Source: Hyphomicrobiales bacterium (GTDB lineage Bacteria > Pseudomonadota > Alphaproteobacteria > Rhizobiales > Beijerinckiaceae). Taken from it: a DNA stretch of 64,000 bases. Shown here piece after piece: positions 1 to 8,914 of the stretch (position 1 is its first letter; every line of letters starts with the position of its first letter). The notes below the pieces were generated by a model that was not told the origin of the DNA, made no database searches, and was given only the letters and a program-made list of their open reading frames with translations. The stretch spans positions 1 to 64,000 of the forward strand of contig JAIXTT010000005.1 of assembly GCA_027483795.1 (NCBI GenBank), written 5' to 3'. A program made the translations under genes and the position numbers.

Positions 1-1
1 G

Positions 2-211
2 CGCCCCGAGCGCTTCGCCGCCGGCGAGAAGCTCGACGCCCGCGTCATCATGTTCGACCGCAAGTCGCGCAAGGTGCAGGTCTCGATCAAGGCGCTCGAA
101 ATGGCCGAAGAGAAGGAAGCGATCGCTCAGTACGGCTCGGCGGATGCCGGCGCCTCGCTCGGCGACATCCTCGGCGCCGCGCTCAAGCGCGCGAACGCCA
201 AGAAGGACTGA
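2..211 (+). CDS. rpsA: 30S ribosomal protein S1, C-terminal end (partial)
   Basis: This is the last 69 codons of an open frame that enters from the left edge and ends at TGA 209-211. The peptide has the end of an S1 RNA-binding domain, including RKVQVSIKALEMAEEKEA, followed by a short low-complexity tail ending RANAKKD, as in alphaproteobacterial S1. S1 binds mRNA on the small ribosomal subunit and helps initiation. A strong intrinsic terminator follows about 24 bases after the stop, so this is probably the end of its transcript. Only the tail is visible, so the call rests on that tail and the terminator. Confidence 0.85.
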   Translation, partial: RPERFAAGEKLDARVIMFDRKSRKVQVSIKALEMAEEKEAIAQYGSADAGASLGDILGAALKRANAKKD

Positions 212-234
212 CCTCCTTCCTTTCGTGAACCATG

Positions 235-266
235 AAACCCGCGCGGAGCGATCCGCGCGGGTTTTT
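235..266 (+). terminator. Intrinsic terminator after rpsA
   Basis: A 13-bp perfect stem (235-247 with 252-264) encloses the loop GCGA and runs into five T residues at 262-266. It lies just after the rpsA stop. An in-frame ATG at 232 would translate this hairpin as the start of the next gene, which argues against that start. Confidence 0.85.
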
Positions 267-333
267 CGTTGCCCGCGACGCGGTCTGCGTTCAGTGTCCC
301 GGGATCGAGCTTCTTTCTCCGTTCATTGCGCCG

Positions 334-2142
334 ATGGTCATTGCCGGACGTTCCTTCCGCCCGAAATCCGACGGGGCGAGACGCGCTTTGCGCCTCGGTC
401 TCCTGCTGCCTCTCGGCCTCGTCGCGCACGGCTTCATGGACCCCGCGCCGCTCGGCACGCGGTTCCTCGATCCGGACGACGCGATGCGGCTCGTTCAGGT
501 CCGCGATCTGGTCGCGGGGCAGGGATGGTTCGACACCGTGCCGCACCGCCTCGATCCGCCGCAGACGGTGCCGACGCATTGGTCGCGTCTTCCGGACGCG
601 CCGCTCGCCGCGATCATCCTGCTCGTCGCTCCCCTGTTCGGGCCCGCGCTCGCCGAAAAGGCCGCCTTGATGCTCTGGCCGCCGCTCTTGTGGGCCGCAT
701 CGGCCTGTGTCGCGGCGCGGATCGCGCGGCGGCTCGGCGGGCATGAAGCGATGCCCGCGGCCGTGCTGCTCGGCTTCGCCGCGGGCGTCGTCGGGCAATT
801 CCTGCCCGGTCGGATCGATCATCACGGCCTGCAGGCGGTTCTCGGGCTCGCCGCCCTCGCCTTCGCGCTCGAACGCGAGCGACCGCGGGCCGCGGGCCTC
901 GCGGGGATCTTCACCGGAGCGGCCTTCGCGGTCGGGCTCGACACCGTCGTGGTGCTCGGCTTCGTCGGACTGCTCTTCGCGGGGGACCTTCTGCTCGGCC
1001 GGGACCGAGGGGGCGTCGCCGCCTATGCGACGGGCGCGTCGGTCACCTTGCTCGCGGCTTTTCCGCTCACCTTCCATCCCGCGCAACTCGCCGTGACCGC
1101 CTGCGACGGGCCGACGCCGCGCATCGTGTTTCTCGTGACCGCCGGGCTTCTCGTCCTGCGCGTCTGCGCGACGCTGACGCGCGGGAGGAATCCGGGGGGC
1201 AGGTGCGTCGTGCTGGCGGGCGCGGCCATGCTCGGCTGGGGGCTGGTCCTCGGCGTCGCGCCGTCCTGTCTGGGCGGGCTTGCGGGCGCGACCGGGTCCG
1301 AAGCCCTGTCGCCCTGGGTCGGTCACACCCAGGAACTGTCGTCGTTGAGCGTCCTGATGCGGAGCGGGCCGCGGGGTGTCGGCGAACTGATGACGATCCT
1401 GCCGCCCGTTCTCGGGCTCGCGGGCGCGGTCCTGATCGCGCTGCTCAGCCCCGGCCGTCGCCGTGCGGCGACGGAGTTCGGCCTTTGCCTCGCGGTGCTG
1501 ACGGTGATCGGCTGGGTCGCGATCCGCGGTCTCTTCCTCGCCAATGCCGCGGCGATCGGCCCGATCGCCGCGGCCGCCGTGCTCCTTCTGCATCGCGCGA
1601 AGCTCGCCTCCATGCCCGTCGCGGTCGGGGGGATGCTCGCCGCGACGGCGATCGTCGCGACGAGCCATGTTCCGCTGAATGCGACCCGCTCCGCCGCTTC
1701 GTCCGCAACGTCCGCCGCGAGCACACCGTCGGTGCGGGTCGAAACGGCGGCGGTCGACCGGGTTTCGGCGGGGGGCGACGGCGCCTGCGACGATGCGGGC
1801 GACTACGGGGTGTTGGCCGCTCTGCCGAAGGGGCTCGTGCTCGGCCCGATCTGGAGCGGTCCGACCGTGCTCGTCTGGACGCCTCACGACGTGATCTCCT
1901 CTCCGCATCACCGGTTCGGACGCGGCAACGATTTCGGAGAGGCGATCATGAACGGGACGGTCGAAAACGCGCGGCGGGCGATCGTCGGGAGGGGTATCGA
2001 TTATGTCGTTCTGTGCCGAGCTCATCCTCACGCCGGCCCCTTCATGGACGCCCTCAGGACGGCCCCGCCGGACTGGTTGGAGCGTGCGGGCGGCCCCGGC
2101 GACGACCTGCTCGTCTTCCGCGTCCGTAAGGAAGCGCATTGA
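334..2142 (+). CDS. Polytopic membrane protein, possible GT-C fold glycosyltransferase
   Basis: A 602-residue protein with about ten hydrophobic segments in its first two thirds and a soluble C-terminal part. Near the N-terminus it reads GTRFLDPDDAMRLVQVRD, then a WFD and a PTHWSRLPDAP stretch. An acidic DPDD motif in the first external loop followed by R-x-x-Q-V-R-D recalls STT3/AglB-type and other GT-C glycosyltransferases, which take sugars from polyprenyl carriers. That link is inference from motif style only. The frame is open back to ATG 232, but those codons are the rpsA terminator, so ATG 334 is chosen; ATG 436 is possible. It stands alone between rpsA and apaG. A C-terminal stretch rich in A, S and T (about residues 450-470) probably links membrane and soluble parts. 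Confidence 0.6.
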   Translation: MVIAGRSFRPKSDGARRALRLGLLLPLGLVAHGFMDPAPLGTRFLDPDDAMRLVQVRDLVAGQGWFDTVPHRLDPPQTVPTHWSRLPDAPLAAIILLVAPLFGPALAEKAALMLWPPLLWAASACVAARIARRLGGHEAMPAAVLLGFAAGVVGQFLPGRIDHHGLQAVLGLAALAFALERERPRAAGLAGIFTGAAFAVGLDTVVVLGFVGLLFAGDLLLGRDRGGVAAYATGASVTLLAAFPLTFHPAQLAVTACDGPTPRIVFLVTAGLLVLRVCATLTRGRNPGGRCVVLAGAAMLGWGLVLGVAPSCLGGLAGATGSEALSPWVGHTQELSSLSVLMRSGPRGVGELMTILPPVLGLAGAVLIALLSPGRRRAATEFGLCLAVLTVIGWVAIRGLFLANAAAIGPIAAAAVLLLHRAKLASMPVAVGGMLAATAIVATSHVPLNATRSAASSATSAASTPSVRVETAAVDRVSAGGDGACDDAGDYGVLAALPKGLVLGPIWSGPTVLVWTPHDVISSPHHRFGRGNDFGEAIMNGTVENARRAIVGRGIDYVVLCRAHPHAGPFMDALRTAPPDWLERAGGPGDDLLVFRVRKEAH

Positions 2143-2197
2143 CCGGGACGGATGCGGGGCCTTACAGGACGAAGCGAGAGAGGACGAGGAGCCGACC

Positions 2198-2596
2198 GTG
2201 AGCTATCGGGCCGTGACGCGGGACATCGAAGTGATCGTCACGCCGAGCTATCTCGAACACGAATCCTCGCCCCGCAGCGGCCGCTGGTTCTGGGCCTATG
2301 ACGTCGCGATCGTCAATCGCGGCGACGAGGCGGTGAAGCTGCAGGCGCGCTATTGGCGGATCACCGACGCCAACGGGCAGGTGCAGGAAGTCCGCGGCGA
2401 GGGCGTGGTGGGCAAGCAGCCCGTCATCCGGCCGGGCGAGACCTTCAATTACACGAGCGGCTGCCCGCTCGGTACGCCCGAGGGCATCATGGTCGGGCAG
2501 TATTTCATGGTGTCGGCTTCGGGCGAGACCTTCGCCGTGGACATCCCCGCCTTCTCCCTGGACGGTCCCCGGGAAGGGCGGCGCGTGCTTCATTGA
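2198..2596 (+). CDS. apaG: ApaG domain protein
   Basis: A 132-residue protein matching the full length of ApaG, a fibronectin-III-like beta-sandwich family linked genetically to Co2+ resistance and Mg2+ efflux in enterobacteria; its biochemical role is not settled. Recognisable elements are YLEHESSPRSGRWFWAYDV, the RYWRITDANGQVQEVRGEGV strand pair with VVGKQPVIRPGE, and FNYTSGCPLGTPEGIMVGQY near the C-terminus. The start is GTG 2198 with a purine-rich AGGACGAGGAG (2181-2191) upstream; the frame is open further back, but no ApaG-like residues precede it. It lies 22 bases ahead of argE on the same strand. In Rhizobiales apaG is commonly close to the argD-argF-hslO group, and here that group is just beyond argE. 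Confidence 0.9.
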   Translation: MSYRAVTRDIEVIVTPSYLEHESSPRSGRWFWAYDVAIVNRGDEAVKLQARYWRITDANGQVQEVRGEGVVGKQPVIRPGETFNYTSGCPLGTPEGIMVGQYFMVSASGETFAVDIPAFSLDGPREGRRVLH

Positions 2597-2618
2597 GCCC
2601 GCGCGGCGACGAGGGCGC

Positions 2619-3776
2619 ATGATGCTCGACACGGTTCTGACGATCCTCGAACGGCTCGTCGCCTTCGACACGGTGTCGGACCGGTCCAACCTGCCGCTTC
2701 AGGATTGGGTGCAGGCGCGGCTCGAGGCCGAGGGCGTCACCGTGATCCGCGTGCCGAACGCGGCGGGCGACAAGGCGACGCTCTTCGCCACGATCGGCCC
2801 CGCGACGGACGGCGGCATCGTGCTGTCGGGCCATACCGACGTCGTGCCCGTCGCGGGACAGGTCTGGACGAGCGATCCCTTCACGCTGCGCGTCGAGGGC
2901 GGTCGGGCCTACGGCCGCGGCGCGGTCGACATGAAGGGCTTCGCGGCGATCGTGCTGGCGCTCGTGCCCGAGATGAAGACCGCCGGACTGCGCCGGCCGA
3001 TCCACATCATGCTGTCCTATGACGAGGAGACGACCTGTCTCGGCGTCGTCGACACGATCGCCCGCATGGGCGTCGATCTTCCGCGTCCCGGGATCGTGAT
3101 CGTGGGCGAGCCGACCGAACTGCAGGTCGCGGACGCACACAAGGGCGCGAGCTGCTTCTTCACCGAGATCCGCGGCCACGAGGCCCATTCCTCCAAGCCC
3201 CATCTCGGGGCCAGCGCGATCCTCGGAGCCGTCGAATTCATCAACGAACTCGAACGCGCGGCCGCGGAACTGCGCGCGGCGGGGGATGCGTCGGGCCGTT
3301 TCGATCCGCCTCATGCGACGCTGCATGTCGGCAAGATCAACGGAGGCAATGCCCGCAACATCGTCCCCGATCTCTGCACGATCGACTGGGAGATCCGCGG
3401 CCTGCCGGACACGGACGTCGCCGCCGTCGTCCGCCGCATCGCGCGGCATGCCGAAGAGGTCGTCGTTCCCAAGATGTCGATCCACGGGCATCCGAGTTCG
3501 GTGACGACGACCATGATGGTCGACGTTCCCGGTCTCGCGCCGATGGCCGGGTCGCCCGCCGAGACGCTCGCGCTGCGGCTTGCGGGCAAGAACGCCACGA
3601 TCACGGTGCCCTTCGCCACGGAATCCGGTCATTTCCGGCGGGAGGGGATTCCGACCGTCGTCTGCGGGCCGGGCAGCATCGATCAGGCGCATCGGCCGGA
3701 CGAATACATCGATCTCGCCCAGCTCGAACGCGGGGTGACCTTCATCCGGGGGATCATCGAAGAGGCGAGGCGCTGA
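2619..3776 (+). CDS. argE: Acetylornithine deacetylase (M20 family)
   Basis: A 385-residue M20 metallohydrolase that would release acetate from N-acetylornithine to give ornithine in the linear arginine pathway. Metal-site motifs are in order: SGHTDVVPV (His72 and Asp74), GRGAVDMKGF (bridging Asp104), YDEETTC (catalytic and metal Glu near 136-137), IVGEPTELQVADAHKG, and the late HRPDEYI segment. The dimerisation domain lies between, with GHEAHSSKPHLGASA. The start ATG 2619 is followed at once by a second ATG. DapE (succinyl-diaminopimelate desuccinylase) is the main alternative, but the GEPTE-L-Q-V-A-D-A-H-K-G stretch fits ArgE. It converges on hslO, and a short hairpin (3777-3791) starts right after its stop. 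Confidence 0.88.
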   Translation: MMLDTVLTILERLVAFDTVSDRSNLPLQDWVQARLEAEGVTVIRVPNAAGDKATLFATIGPATDGGIVLSGHTDVVPVAGQVWTSDPFTLRVEGGRAYGRGAVDMKGFAAIVLALVPEMKTAGLRRPIHIMLSYDEETTCLGVVDTIARMGVDLPRPGIVIVGEPTELQVADAHKGASCFFTEIRGHEAHSSKPHLGASAILGAVEFINELERAAAELRAAGDASGRFDPPHATLHVGKINGGNARNIVPDLCTIDWEIRGLPDTDVAAVVRRIARHAEEVVVPKMSIHGHPSSVTTTMMVDVPGLAPMAGSPAETLALRLAGKNATITVPFATESGHFRREGIPTVVCGPGSIDQAHRPDEYIDLAQLERGVTFIRGIIEEARR

Positions 3777-3815
3777 ACGCCGTTCCGGCGTCCGCAGGGC
3801 GGGAAGCGCGCGGCT

Positions 3816-4808
3816 TCAGGGCGTCGAGGCCGCGTCCTCGCCGTCGCCCGCACCGATCTCCTCGGGAGCGACGTGATAGCGCGTCGAGCAGAATTCGCAG
3901 GTGACGCCGACGGCGCCGTCGTCGCCGACCATGGAGCGGCGCTCCTCCGGCGTGAAGCTGCGCAGCATGGCGAGGATGCGCCCGCGGGAGCAGCGGCAGC
4001 GCTCCGCGACGCCCTGATCCTCGAAGACCTTCACGCCGCGTTCGTGGAAGAGCCGGAAGAGAAGCTCCTCGCTCGTCAGCATCGGGTCGACGAGTTCGTG
4101 ATCCTCGACGGTCTCCGCCAGAGAGCGCGCCTCGACCCAGGCGTCGTCTTCGCCGCCCGTGAGGATCTCCGCGCCTTCGGGCGCGTCGCCCGGATGGAGA
4201 TCGGCCTGCCGCATCCGGTCGGGCGAGGTCGGGATGAACTGGACGAGGATTCCGCCCGCCCGCCATGCGGGCTTCGCGCCGCCGCCGTGCGGCATCACCT
4301 CGCCCACGGCGAGACGGACGCGCGTGGGGATCTGCTCGGACTGGCGGAAATAGAGATGGGCGGCCTCTTCGAGGCCTTGGCCGTCCAGCGCGACGATGCC
4401 CTGATAGCGGGACATCTGCGGGCCCTGATCGATGGTGAAGCCGAGATGGCCCTTGCCCAGAAGCTGCGCCGGCGAGAGTTCGCCCGCCGCGAGAACCGCC
4501 TCGCGATCGAAGCGGGCATAGGCGCGGACCGAGTCGGGAAGGTCGAAATCCACCACGAGCATGTCGACGAGCCCGTCGGACTTGGTCTGAAGCTGGAAGC
4601 GGCCTTCGAATTTCAGCGAGGAGCCGAGCAGCACCGCGAGCGCCGTCGCCTCGCCGAGGAGCCGCGACACCGCATGGGGATAGTCATGACGGTCCAGGAT
4701 CGCATCCATCGCCGGGCCGAGACGCAGGATGCGTCCGCGCACGTCCAGCGCTTCGACGGCGAAGGGAAGGATGCGATCGTCGGGCGCGGCCCTGACGTCG
4801 TCGATCAT
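3816..4808 (-). CDS. hslO: Redox-regulated chaperone Hsp33
   Basis: A 330-residue Hsp33. This cytosolic holdase is switched on when its C-terminal zinc cysteines are oxidised to disulfides. All four ligands are present in the CxC plus CxxC pattern: [11 protein letters not shown], then about 30 residues later [11 protein letters not shown]. The N-terminal substrate domain is recognisable ([31 protein letters not shown]). A tail after the CxxC is rich in acidic residues. The start ATG overlaps the argF stop by four bases (ATGA at 4805-4808), so it is the last gene of argD-argF-hslO and is probably translationally coupled. An upstream in-frame extension would run far into argF and is rejected. 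Confidence 0.93.
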   Translation of the reverse strand: MIDDVRAAPDDRILPFAVEALDVRGRILRLGPAMDAILDRHDYPHAVSRLLGEATALAVLLGSSLKFEGRFQLQTKSDGLVDMLVVDFDLPDSVRAYARFDREAVLAAGELSPAQLLGKGHLGFTIDQGPQMSRYQGIVALDGQGLEEAAHLYFRQSEQIPTRVRLAVGEVMPHGGGAKPAWRAGGILVQFIPTSPDRMRQADLHPGDAPEGAEILTGGEDDAWVEARSLAETVEDHELVDPMLTSEELLFRLFHERGVKVFEDQGVAERCRCSRGRILAMLRSFTPEERRSMVGDDGAVGVTCEFCSTRYHVAPEEIGAGDGEDAASTP

Positions 4809-5740
4809 CGCTCGAGCGCTCCGAGGCACCAGGCCAGAATGCCCTTCTGCGCATGCAGGCGGTTCTCGGCCTCGTCGAACACGACGGACCGAGGCCCGTC
4901 CATGACCTCGTCCGTCACCTCTTCCCCGCGATGGGCGGGAAGGCAATGCATGAAGATCGCCTCGTCCGAGGCGGCGCGCATGAGCTTCGCGTTCACCTGA
5001 TAGGGGGCGAGGAGATTGTGGCGGCGGCCCGCATCCTCGTCGCCCATCGAGACCCAGCAGTCGGTGACGACGGCGTCGGCCCCGTCCACGGCGTCGAAGG
5101 CGTCCTTGGTGACGGTGACCTTGGCCCCTTCGCGACGCGCCCAGGAGATGAGCTGCGCCGGCGGGGCGAGTTCGTCGGGCGTCGCGATCGTCAGGCGGAA
5201 GTCGAAACGCGCCGCGGCATGGACCCATGACGCCAGCACGTTGTTGGAGTCCCCCGTCCAGGCCACGTGGCGCCCGCGGATCGGCCCGCGATGCTCTTCG
5301 AAGGTCATCACGTCCGCCATGACCTGGCAGGGATGGGAGACCTTGGTGAGCCCGTTGATGACCGGGATCGTCGCATTCTCCGCGAGCTCCCTGACGGAGG
5401 CGTGGTCGAGCGAGCGGATCATGATCGCGTCGACGAAGCGGGAGAGCACGCGGGCGGTGTCGCCGATCGTCTCGCCGCGGCCGAGCTGCATTTCCGCGCC
5501 CGTGAGCATCAGCGTCTCGCCGCCGAGTTCCCGCATGCCGACGTCGAAGGAGACGCGGGTGCGGGTCGAGGGGCGATCGAAGATCATCGCCAGCGTCTTG
5601 CCGACGAGCGGACGATCCTTCGCGATCTCGCCCTTCTTCCGACGGGACTTGATCGCCGCCGCCCCGTCGAGCACGCGGCGCAGGTCCTCGCCGGAGAAAT
5701 CGGCGAGGTCGAGAAAATGCCTGACGTCGTTCCCGCTCAT
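4805..5740 (-). CDS. argF: Ornithine carbamoyltransferase
   Basis: A 311-residue anabolic ornithine transcarbamylase that makes citrulline from ornithine and carbamoyl phosphate. Signature motifs are intact: [12 protein letters not shown] (carbamoyl phosphate loop), [16 protein letters not shown] (HPxQ), [15 protein letters not shown] (ornithine side), and [13 protein letters not shown] (HCLP). The N-terminus reads [20 protein letters not shown], typical of alphaproteobacterial ArgF. Its start overlaps the argD stop in an ATGA (5737-5740 region) and its stop overlaps the hslO start in the same way, giving a tightly packed three-gene operon. Length agrees with the family. Confidence 0.95.
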   Translation of the reverse strand: MSGNDVRHFLDLADFSGEDLRRVLDGAAAIKSRRKKGEIAKDRPLVGKTLAMIFDRPSTRTRVSFDVGMRELGGETLMLTGAEMQLGRGETIGDTARVLSRFVDAIMIRSLDHASVRELAENATIPVINGLTKVSHPCQVMADVMTFEEHRGPIRGRHVAWTGDSNNVLASWVHAAARFDFRLTIATPDELAPPAQLISWARREGAKVTVTKDAFDAVDGADAVVTDCWVSMGDEDAGRRHNLLAPYQVNAKLMRAASDEAIFMHCLPAHRGEEVTDEVMDGPRSVVFDEAENRLHAQKGILAWCLGALER

Positions 5741-6957
5741 CACGCCGCTCCTTCGGCGGCCGCGGCCTGCGCGGCTTCGATCCGCGCGCAGGCCCGGTCG
5801 AGCCGGCCCATGGCGTCGGCGACGATCGCCTCGTCGATGATCAGCGGCGGCAGCAGACGGACGACATTGTCGCCCGCCCCGACGGACAGAAGCTTTTCCG
5901 CGCGCAGCGCCGCGACGAGATCCGTGTTGACGCATTTCGTCCTGATGCCGAGGAGCAGGCCCTCGCCGCGGATCTCCGCGATCACCGCGGGGTGCTTGTC
6001 CTTCATCTCGGCGAGGCGCTGCTTCATCAGCAGCGACATGCGTTCGACATGGTCGAGAAAGCCCGGTTCGAGCACCACGTCGAGCACGGCGTTGCCCGCC
6101 GCCATGGCGAGCGGATTGCCGCCGTAGGTGGTGCCGTGCGTGCCGGCCGTCATGCCCTTGCCCGCCTCGAAGGTGGCGAGGCATGCGCCGAGCGGAAAGC
6201 CGCCGCCGATGCCCTTGGCGACGGCCATGATGTCGGGGGTCACGCCCACGCGCTGATGCGCGAAGAGCTTGCCCGAGCGGCCGACCCCGGTCTGCACCTC
6301 GTCGAAGATCAACAGGATGCCGTGCTCGTCGCACAACTCCCGCAGGCCGCGCAGGCATTGCGGCGGAACGGCGCGCACGCCGCCTTCGCCCTGCACGGGT
6401 TCGATGAGGATGCCTGCGGTCTCCGGGCCGATCGCGGCCTTCAGCGCCTCGTGGTCGCCGAAGGGCACCTGATCGAAGCCCTCGACCTTGGGGCCGAAGC
6501 CTTCGAGATACTTCTTCTGCCCGCCTGCGGCGATGGTCGCGAGGGTGCGGCCGTGGAAGGCGCCTTCGAAGGTCACGAGCCGGTAGCGCTCGGGATGCCC
6601 GTTCGCCGCATGGTATTTGCGCGCCGTCTTGATCGCGCATTCGAGAGCTTCCGCGCCCGAATTGGTGAAGAAGACGGTGTCGGCGAAGGTCGCCTCGACG
6701 AGCCGCCGCGCGAGCTTCTCGCCGTCGGGGATCGTGTAGAGGTTCGAGACGTGCCAGAGCTTGGCCGCCTGCTCCTGCAGCGCCTTGACCAGATGCGGAT
6801 GCGAATGGCCGAGCGAATTGACGGCGATGCCCGCGGCGAAGTCGAGATAGCGCTCGCCCGAAGGCGTGAAGAGCCAAGGCCCCTCGCCTCGCTCGAAGGA
6901 GAGATCCACGCGCGCGAAGGTCGGCAGCAAAGCTGACGTCCGGCTCTCTCCCGTCAT
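5740..6957 (-). CDS. argD: Acetylornithine aminotransferase (class III)
   Basis: A 405-residue PLP-dependent class III aminotransferase that makes N-acetylornithine from the semialdehyde and glutamate. Motifs are [18 protein letters not shown] and [18 protein letters not shown] at the N-terminus, [39 protein letters not shown] with the PLP-contacting Asp, and the Schiff-base Lys in [17 protein letters not shown]. The start chosen is ATG 6957 ([12 protein letters not shown]), behind GAAAGGGACC; the frame is open 66 bases further but those residues are not family-like. It is the first gene of argD-argF-hslO. Upstream lies a 332-bp region shared with the divergent gcrA. Succinyl-DAP aminotransferase activity is also known for this family. 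Confidence 0.93.
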   Translation of the reverse strand: MTGESRTSALLPTFARVDLSFERGEGPWLFTPSGERYLDFAAGIAVNSLGHSHPHLVKALQEQAAKLWHVSNLYTIPDGEKLARRLVEATFADTVFFTNSGAEALECAIKTARKYHAANGHPERYRLVTFEGAFHGRTLATIAAGGQKKYLEGFGPKVEGFDQVPFGDHEALKAAIGPETAGILIEPVQGEGGVRAVPPQCLRGLRELCDEHGILLIFDEVQTGVGRSGKLFAHQRVGVTPDIMAVAKGIGGGFPLGACLATFEAGKGMTAGTHGTTYGGNPLAMAAGNAVLDVVLEPGFLDHVERMSLLMKQRLAEMKDKHPAVIAEIRGEGLLLGIRTKCVNTDLVAALRAEKLLSVGAGDNVVRLLPPLIIDEAIVADAMGRLDRACARIEAAQAAAAEGAA

Positions 6958-7289
6958 GGCTCGGTCCCTTTCTCGGCCTCGAAAAATCGAATGCCGCCCG
7001 AGAGGGCGGCACCGGCTGCGCATATTAGGAAGGGCCGCTGGGCTGTCAATCTCGCCTTGTCAAGCCGCGGACCGATTCGCGGCCGTCGTTTCCCCAGCCG
7101 ATCGCTGGGGAAAACCGGTGCGGGAGAGTCCGGCGCATTGGAAGGCAGGCCCGAGTTCTTGTAGGTTCTCGTCAAGTCAGACACGAAATCTGGGGACTTC
7201 GCCGTTCCTGACGCTCTTCACCGTGACGCCCTCCGGGTTCGCGCACGGTTTTTTGCGGCCATGGCTCGGCGTGACGGGAGTGGGAAAAG
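6958..7289. promoter_or_regulatory. Divergent control region between argD and gcrA, with a 10-bp inverted repeat
   Basis: These 332 bases carry no plausible gene and must hold the promoters of argD (left) and gcrA (right). A perfect inverted repeat, TTTCCCCAGC (7089-7098), five-base spacer, GCTGGGGAAA (7104-7113), has no T-run after it on either strand, so it looks more like an operator than a terminator. A CcrM-type GANTC site (GATTC, 7074-7078) lies 11 bases to its left. I could not pick a convincing -35/-10 pair for either gene. Confidence 0.5.
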
Positions 7290-7784
7290 ATGTCCTGGAC
7301 CGACGAGCGCGTCGAGCTGCTCAAGAAGCTCTGGAACCAAGGGTTGAGCGCGAGCCAGATCGCCGGCGAATTGGGCCACGGCATCACGCGCAACGCGGTC
7401 ATCGGCAAGGTCCATCGCCTCGGCCTTTCGGGGCGTGCGAAGGCGCCGTCGAGCTCCGTGCCGCGGGTCAGGAAGCCCGTCACCCGGGCGCCCAGCCATC
7501 CGATGACGATGGTGAGGGGCAATCTGGCCCTGAAGCCGAAGGCGACGCCTCAGGCGATGCCGATCGTCGAATATCGTCCGGAGCCCGTCGCGGAGGTCGT
7601 CGTTCCGATGTCGGAGCGGGTGACGATCATGGAATTGCGGGAGTCGATGTGCCGCTGGCCGCTCGGCGACCCGTCCACGCCGGAATTCCGCTTCTGCGGC
7701 GCTCCCTCCCCGATCGGGACGCCTTACTGCACCTTCCACGGCAAGGTGGCCTATCAGCCGTCGAGCGATCGCCGGAAGCGCTGA
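7290..7784 (+). CDS. gcrA: GcrA family cell-cycle regulator
   Basis: A 164-residue GcrA. In Caulobacter this protein binds sigma-70 RNA polymerase and activates promoters that carry CcrM-methylated GANTC sites, linking transcription to replication. The N-terminal helix-turn-helix is unmistakable: MSWTDERVELLKKLWNQGLS, SASQIAGELGHGITRNAVIG, KVHRLGLSGRAKAP. A proline- and valine-rich linker follows. The C-terminal sigma-interacting part reads MELRESMCRWPLGDPSTPEF and ends with CGAPSPIGTPYCTFHGKVAY, with conserved cysteines. It is transcribed away from argD and converges on a PhoR-like kinase gene, with a hairpin between them. Confidence 0.96.
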   Translation: MSWTDERVELLKKLWNQGLSASQIAGELGHGITRNAVIGKVHRLGLSGRAKAPSSSVPRVRKPVTRAPSHPMTMVRGNLALKPKATPQAMPIVEYRPEPVAEVVVPMSERVTIMELRESMCRWPLGDPSTPEFRFCGAPSPIGTPYCTFHGKVAYQPSSDRRKR

Positions 7785-7816
7785 AACGGCCGTGCGTCGA
7801 TGCCGGCGTGACGGTG

Positions 7817-7839
7817 AAGGCGGGCCTCGGGCCCGCCTT
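7817..7839. terminator. Hairpin between convergent gcrA and the PhoR-like kinase gene
   Basis: AAGGCGGGC (7817-7825) pairs perfectly with GCCCGCCTT (7831-7839) around a five-base loop. Each side carries AA/TT ends, so it could stop transcripts from both directions, but there is no long T-run. Confidence 0.5.
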
Positions 7840-7846
7840 CCGCGTT

Positions 7847-8914
7847 TCAGGTCGTGAGCGCGGGGATGACGACGCGGAAGCAGGCTCCCTCGCCGGGGCG
7901 GCTCTCGACGGCGAGACGACCGCCGTGGCGGTTGACGATGTGCTTCACGATGGCGAGGCCGAGGCCCGTGCCGCCCTTCTCCCGACCGACGGCCCCGTCG
8001 ACCCGGTAGAAGCGTTCGGTGAGGCGGGGCAGGTGTTCGGCCTCGATCCCCGGGCCGTAGTCCTTGACCGCGAATTCGATCTCGTCCCGCTCCGCGGAGC
8101 GGATCCGTCGGACCGTGAGATCCACGGCCCCGCCGGATCCGCCGTATCGGACGGCGTTTTCGACGAGGTTCTCGACGACCCGCAGGAGTTCGTCCCGGTC
8201 GCCCGCGCAGACCAGCGGTTCCCCGGCCTTGTCGAAACGGAGCGCGACGCCCCGCTTCTCGGCGGGACGCGCGGAGGAATCGACGATCTGCGCGACCACC
8301 GTTCCGATGTCGACCCGGTCGGTCGGGCGGCGATGGGCGTTCAATTCCGCGCGCGAGAGGGACAGAAGATCGTCGACGAGACGCTTCATGCGTTCGGCCT
8401 GCGCCAGCATGATCGCGAGAAAGCGTTCCTGAGCGGCCGCATCGCCCTTCGCGGGCCCCTGCAGCGTCTCGATGAAGCCGAGCAGCGAGGCGAGGGGCGT
8501 GCGCAGCTCATGGCTGGCATTGGCGATGAAGTCGACGCGCATCGCCTCCAGCTTGATCGCCGCGGTGCGGTCGCGCAGCGTGACGATCGCGGCGGGGCCG
8601 GAGCGGTCTGCGGGACGGGCGGTCCCGAGCGGGCAGGCGCGCAGGGCGAAGGTCCGATCGACGGCGCCCCGCGCCGTGAATTCGATGTCGACGACCGCCT
8701 CGCCGCGCAAGGCCCGTTCCACCGCATCGACCGCTTCGGGCATGCGCAGCGCGAAGGCGAGCGGGCTTCCCTGTCGCAGCGAGGGAAAGGCCGCGCGCGA
8801 CGGGCCGTTGGCGAAGACCACGGAGGCGCGACGGTCGACGAGGATCACCGGATCGGGAAGCGCTTCCAACGCTTGGGCGAGCAGGTCGTTGTCCGGCACG
8901 GTGGTCCCGTTCAT
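7847..8914 (-). CDS. PhoR-like sensor histidine kinase
   Basis: A 355-residue histidine kinase with a PAS-type N-terminus (ALEALPDPVILVDRRASVVF), a HisKA dimerisation and phosphoacceptor domain (DFIANASHELRTPLASLLGF, phosphoacceptor His about residue 135), and a HATPase domain with N box (ENLVENAVRYGG), G1 (KDYGPGIEAEH), F box (LTERFYRVDGA) and G2 (GGTGLGLAIVKHIVNRHGG). The sequence closely resembles alphaproteobacterial PhoR, the phosphate-starvation kinase, but it has no clear N-terminal membrane anchor, and no phoB or pst genes are in the window, so the signal is not certain. Its start overlaps the stop of the membrane-protein gene before it (8911-8914, ATGA), making it the last gene of a four-gene run. 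Confidence 0.82.
   Translation of the reverse strand: MNGTTVPDNDLLAQALEALPDPVILVDRRASVVFANGPSRAAFPSLRQGSPLAFALRMPEAVDAVERALRGEAVVDIEFTARGAVDRTFALRACPLGTARPADRSGPAAIVTLRDRTAAIKLEAMRVDFIANASHELRTPLASLLGFIETLQGPAKGDAAAQERFLAIMLAQAERMKRLVDDLLSLSRAELNAHRRPTDRVDIGTVVAQIVDSSARPAEKRGVALRFDKAGEPLVCAGDRDELLRVVENLVENAVRYGGSGGAVDLTVRRIRSAERDEIEFAVKDYGPGIEAEHLPRLTERFYRVDGAVGREKGGTGLGLAIVKHIVNRHGGRLAVESRPGEGACFRVVIPALTT

Noticed and set aside
127-2139. A 670-codon open frame on the minus strand opposite the GT-C-like membrane protein gene
   Set aside because: Translation is rich in Arg, Asp, Glu and Gly with no domain; such mirror frames are routine opposite GC-rich genes. The plus-strand protein has clear membrane segments.
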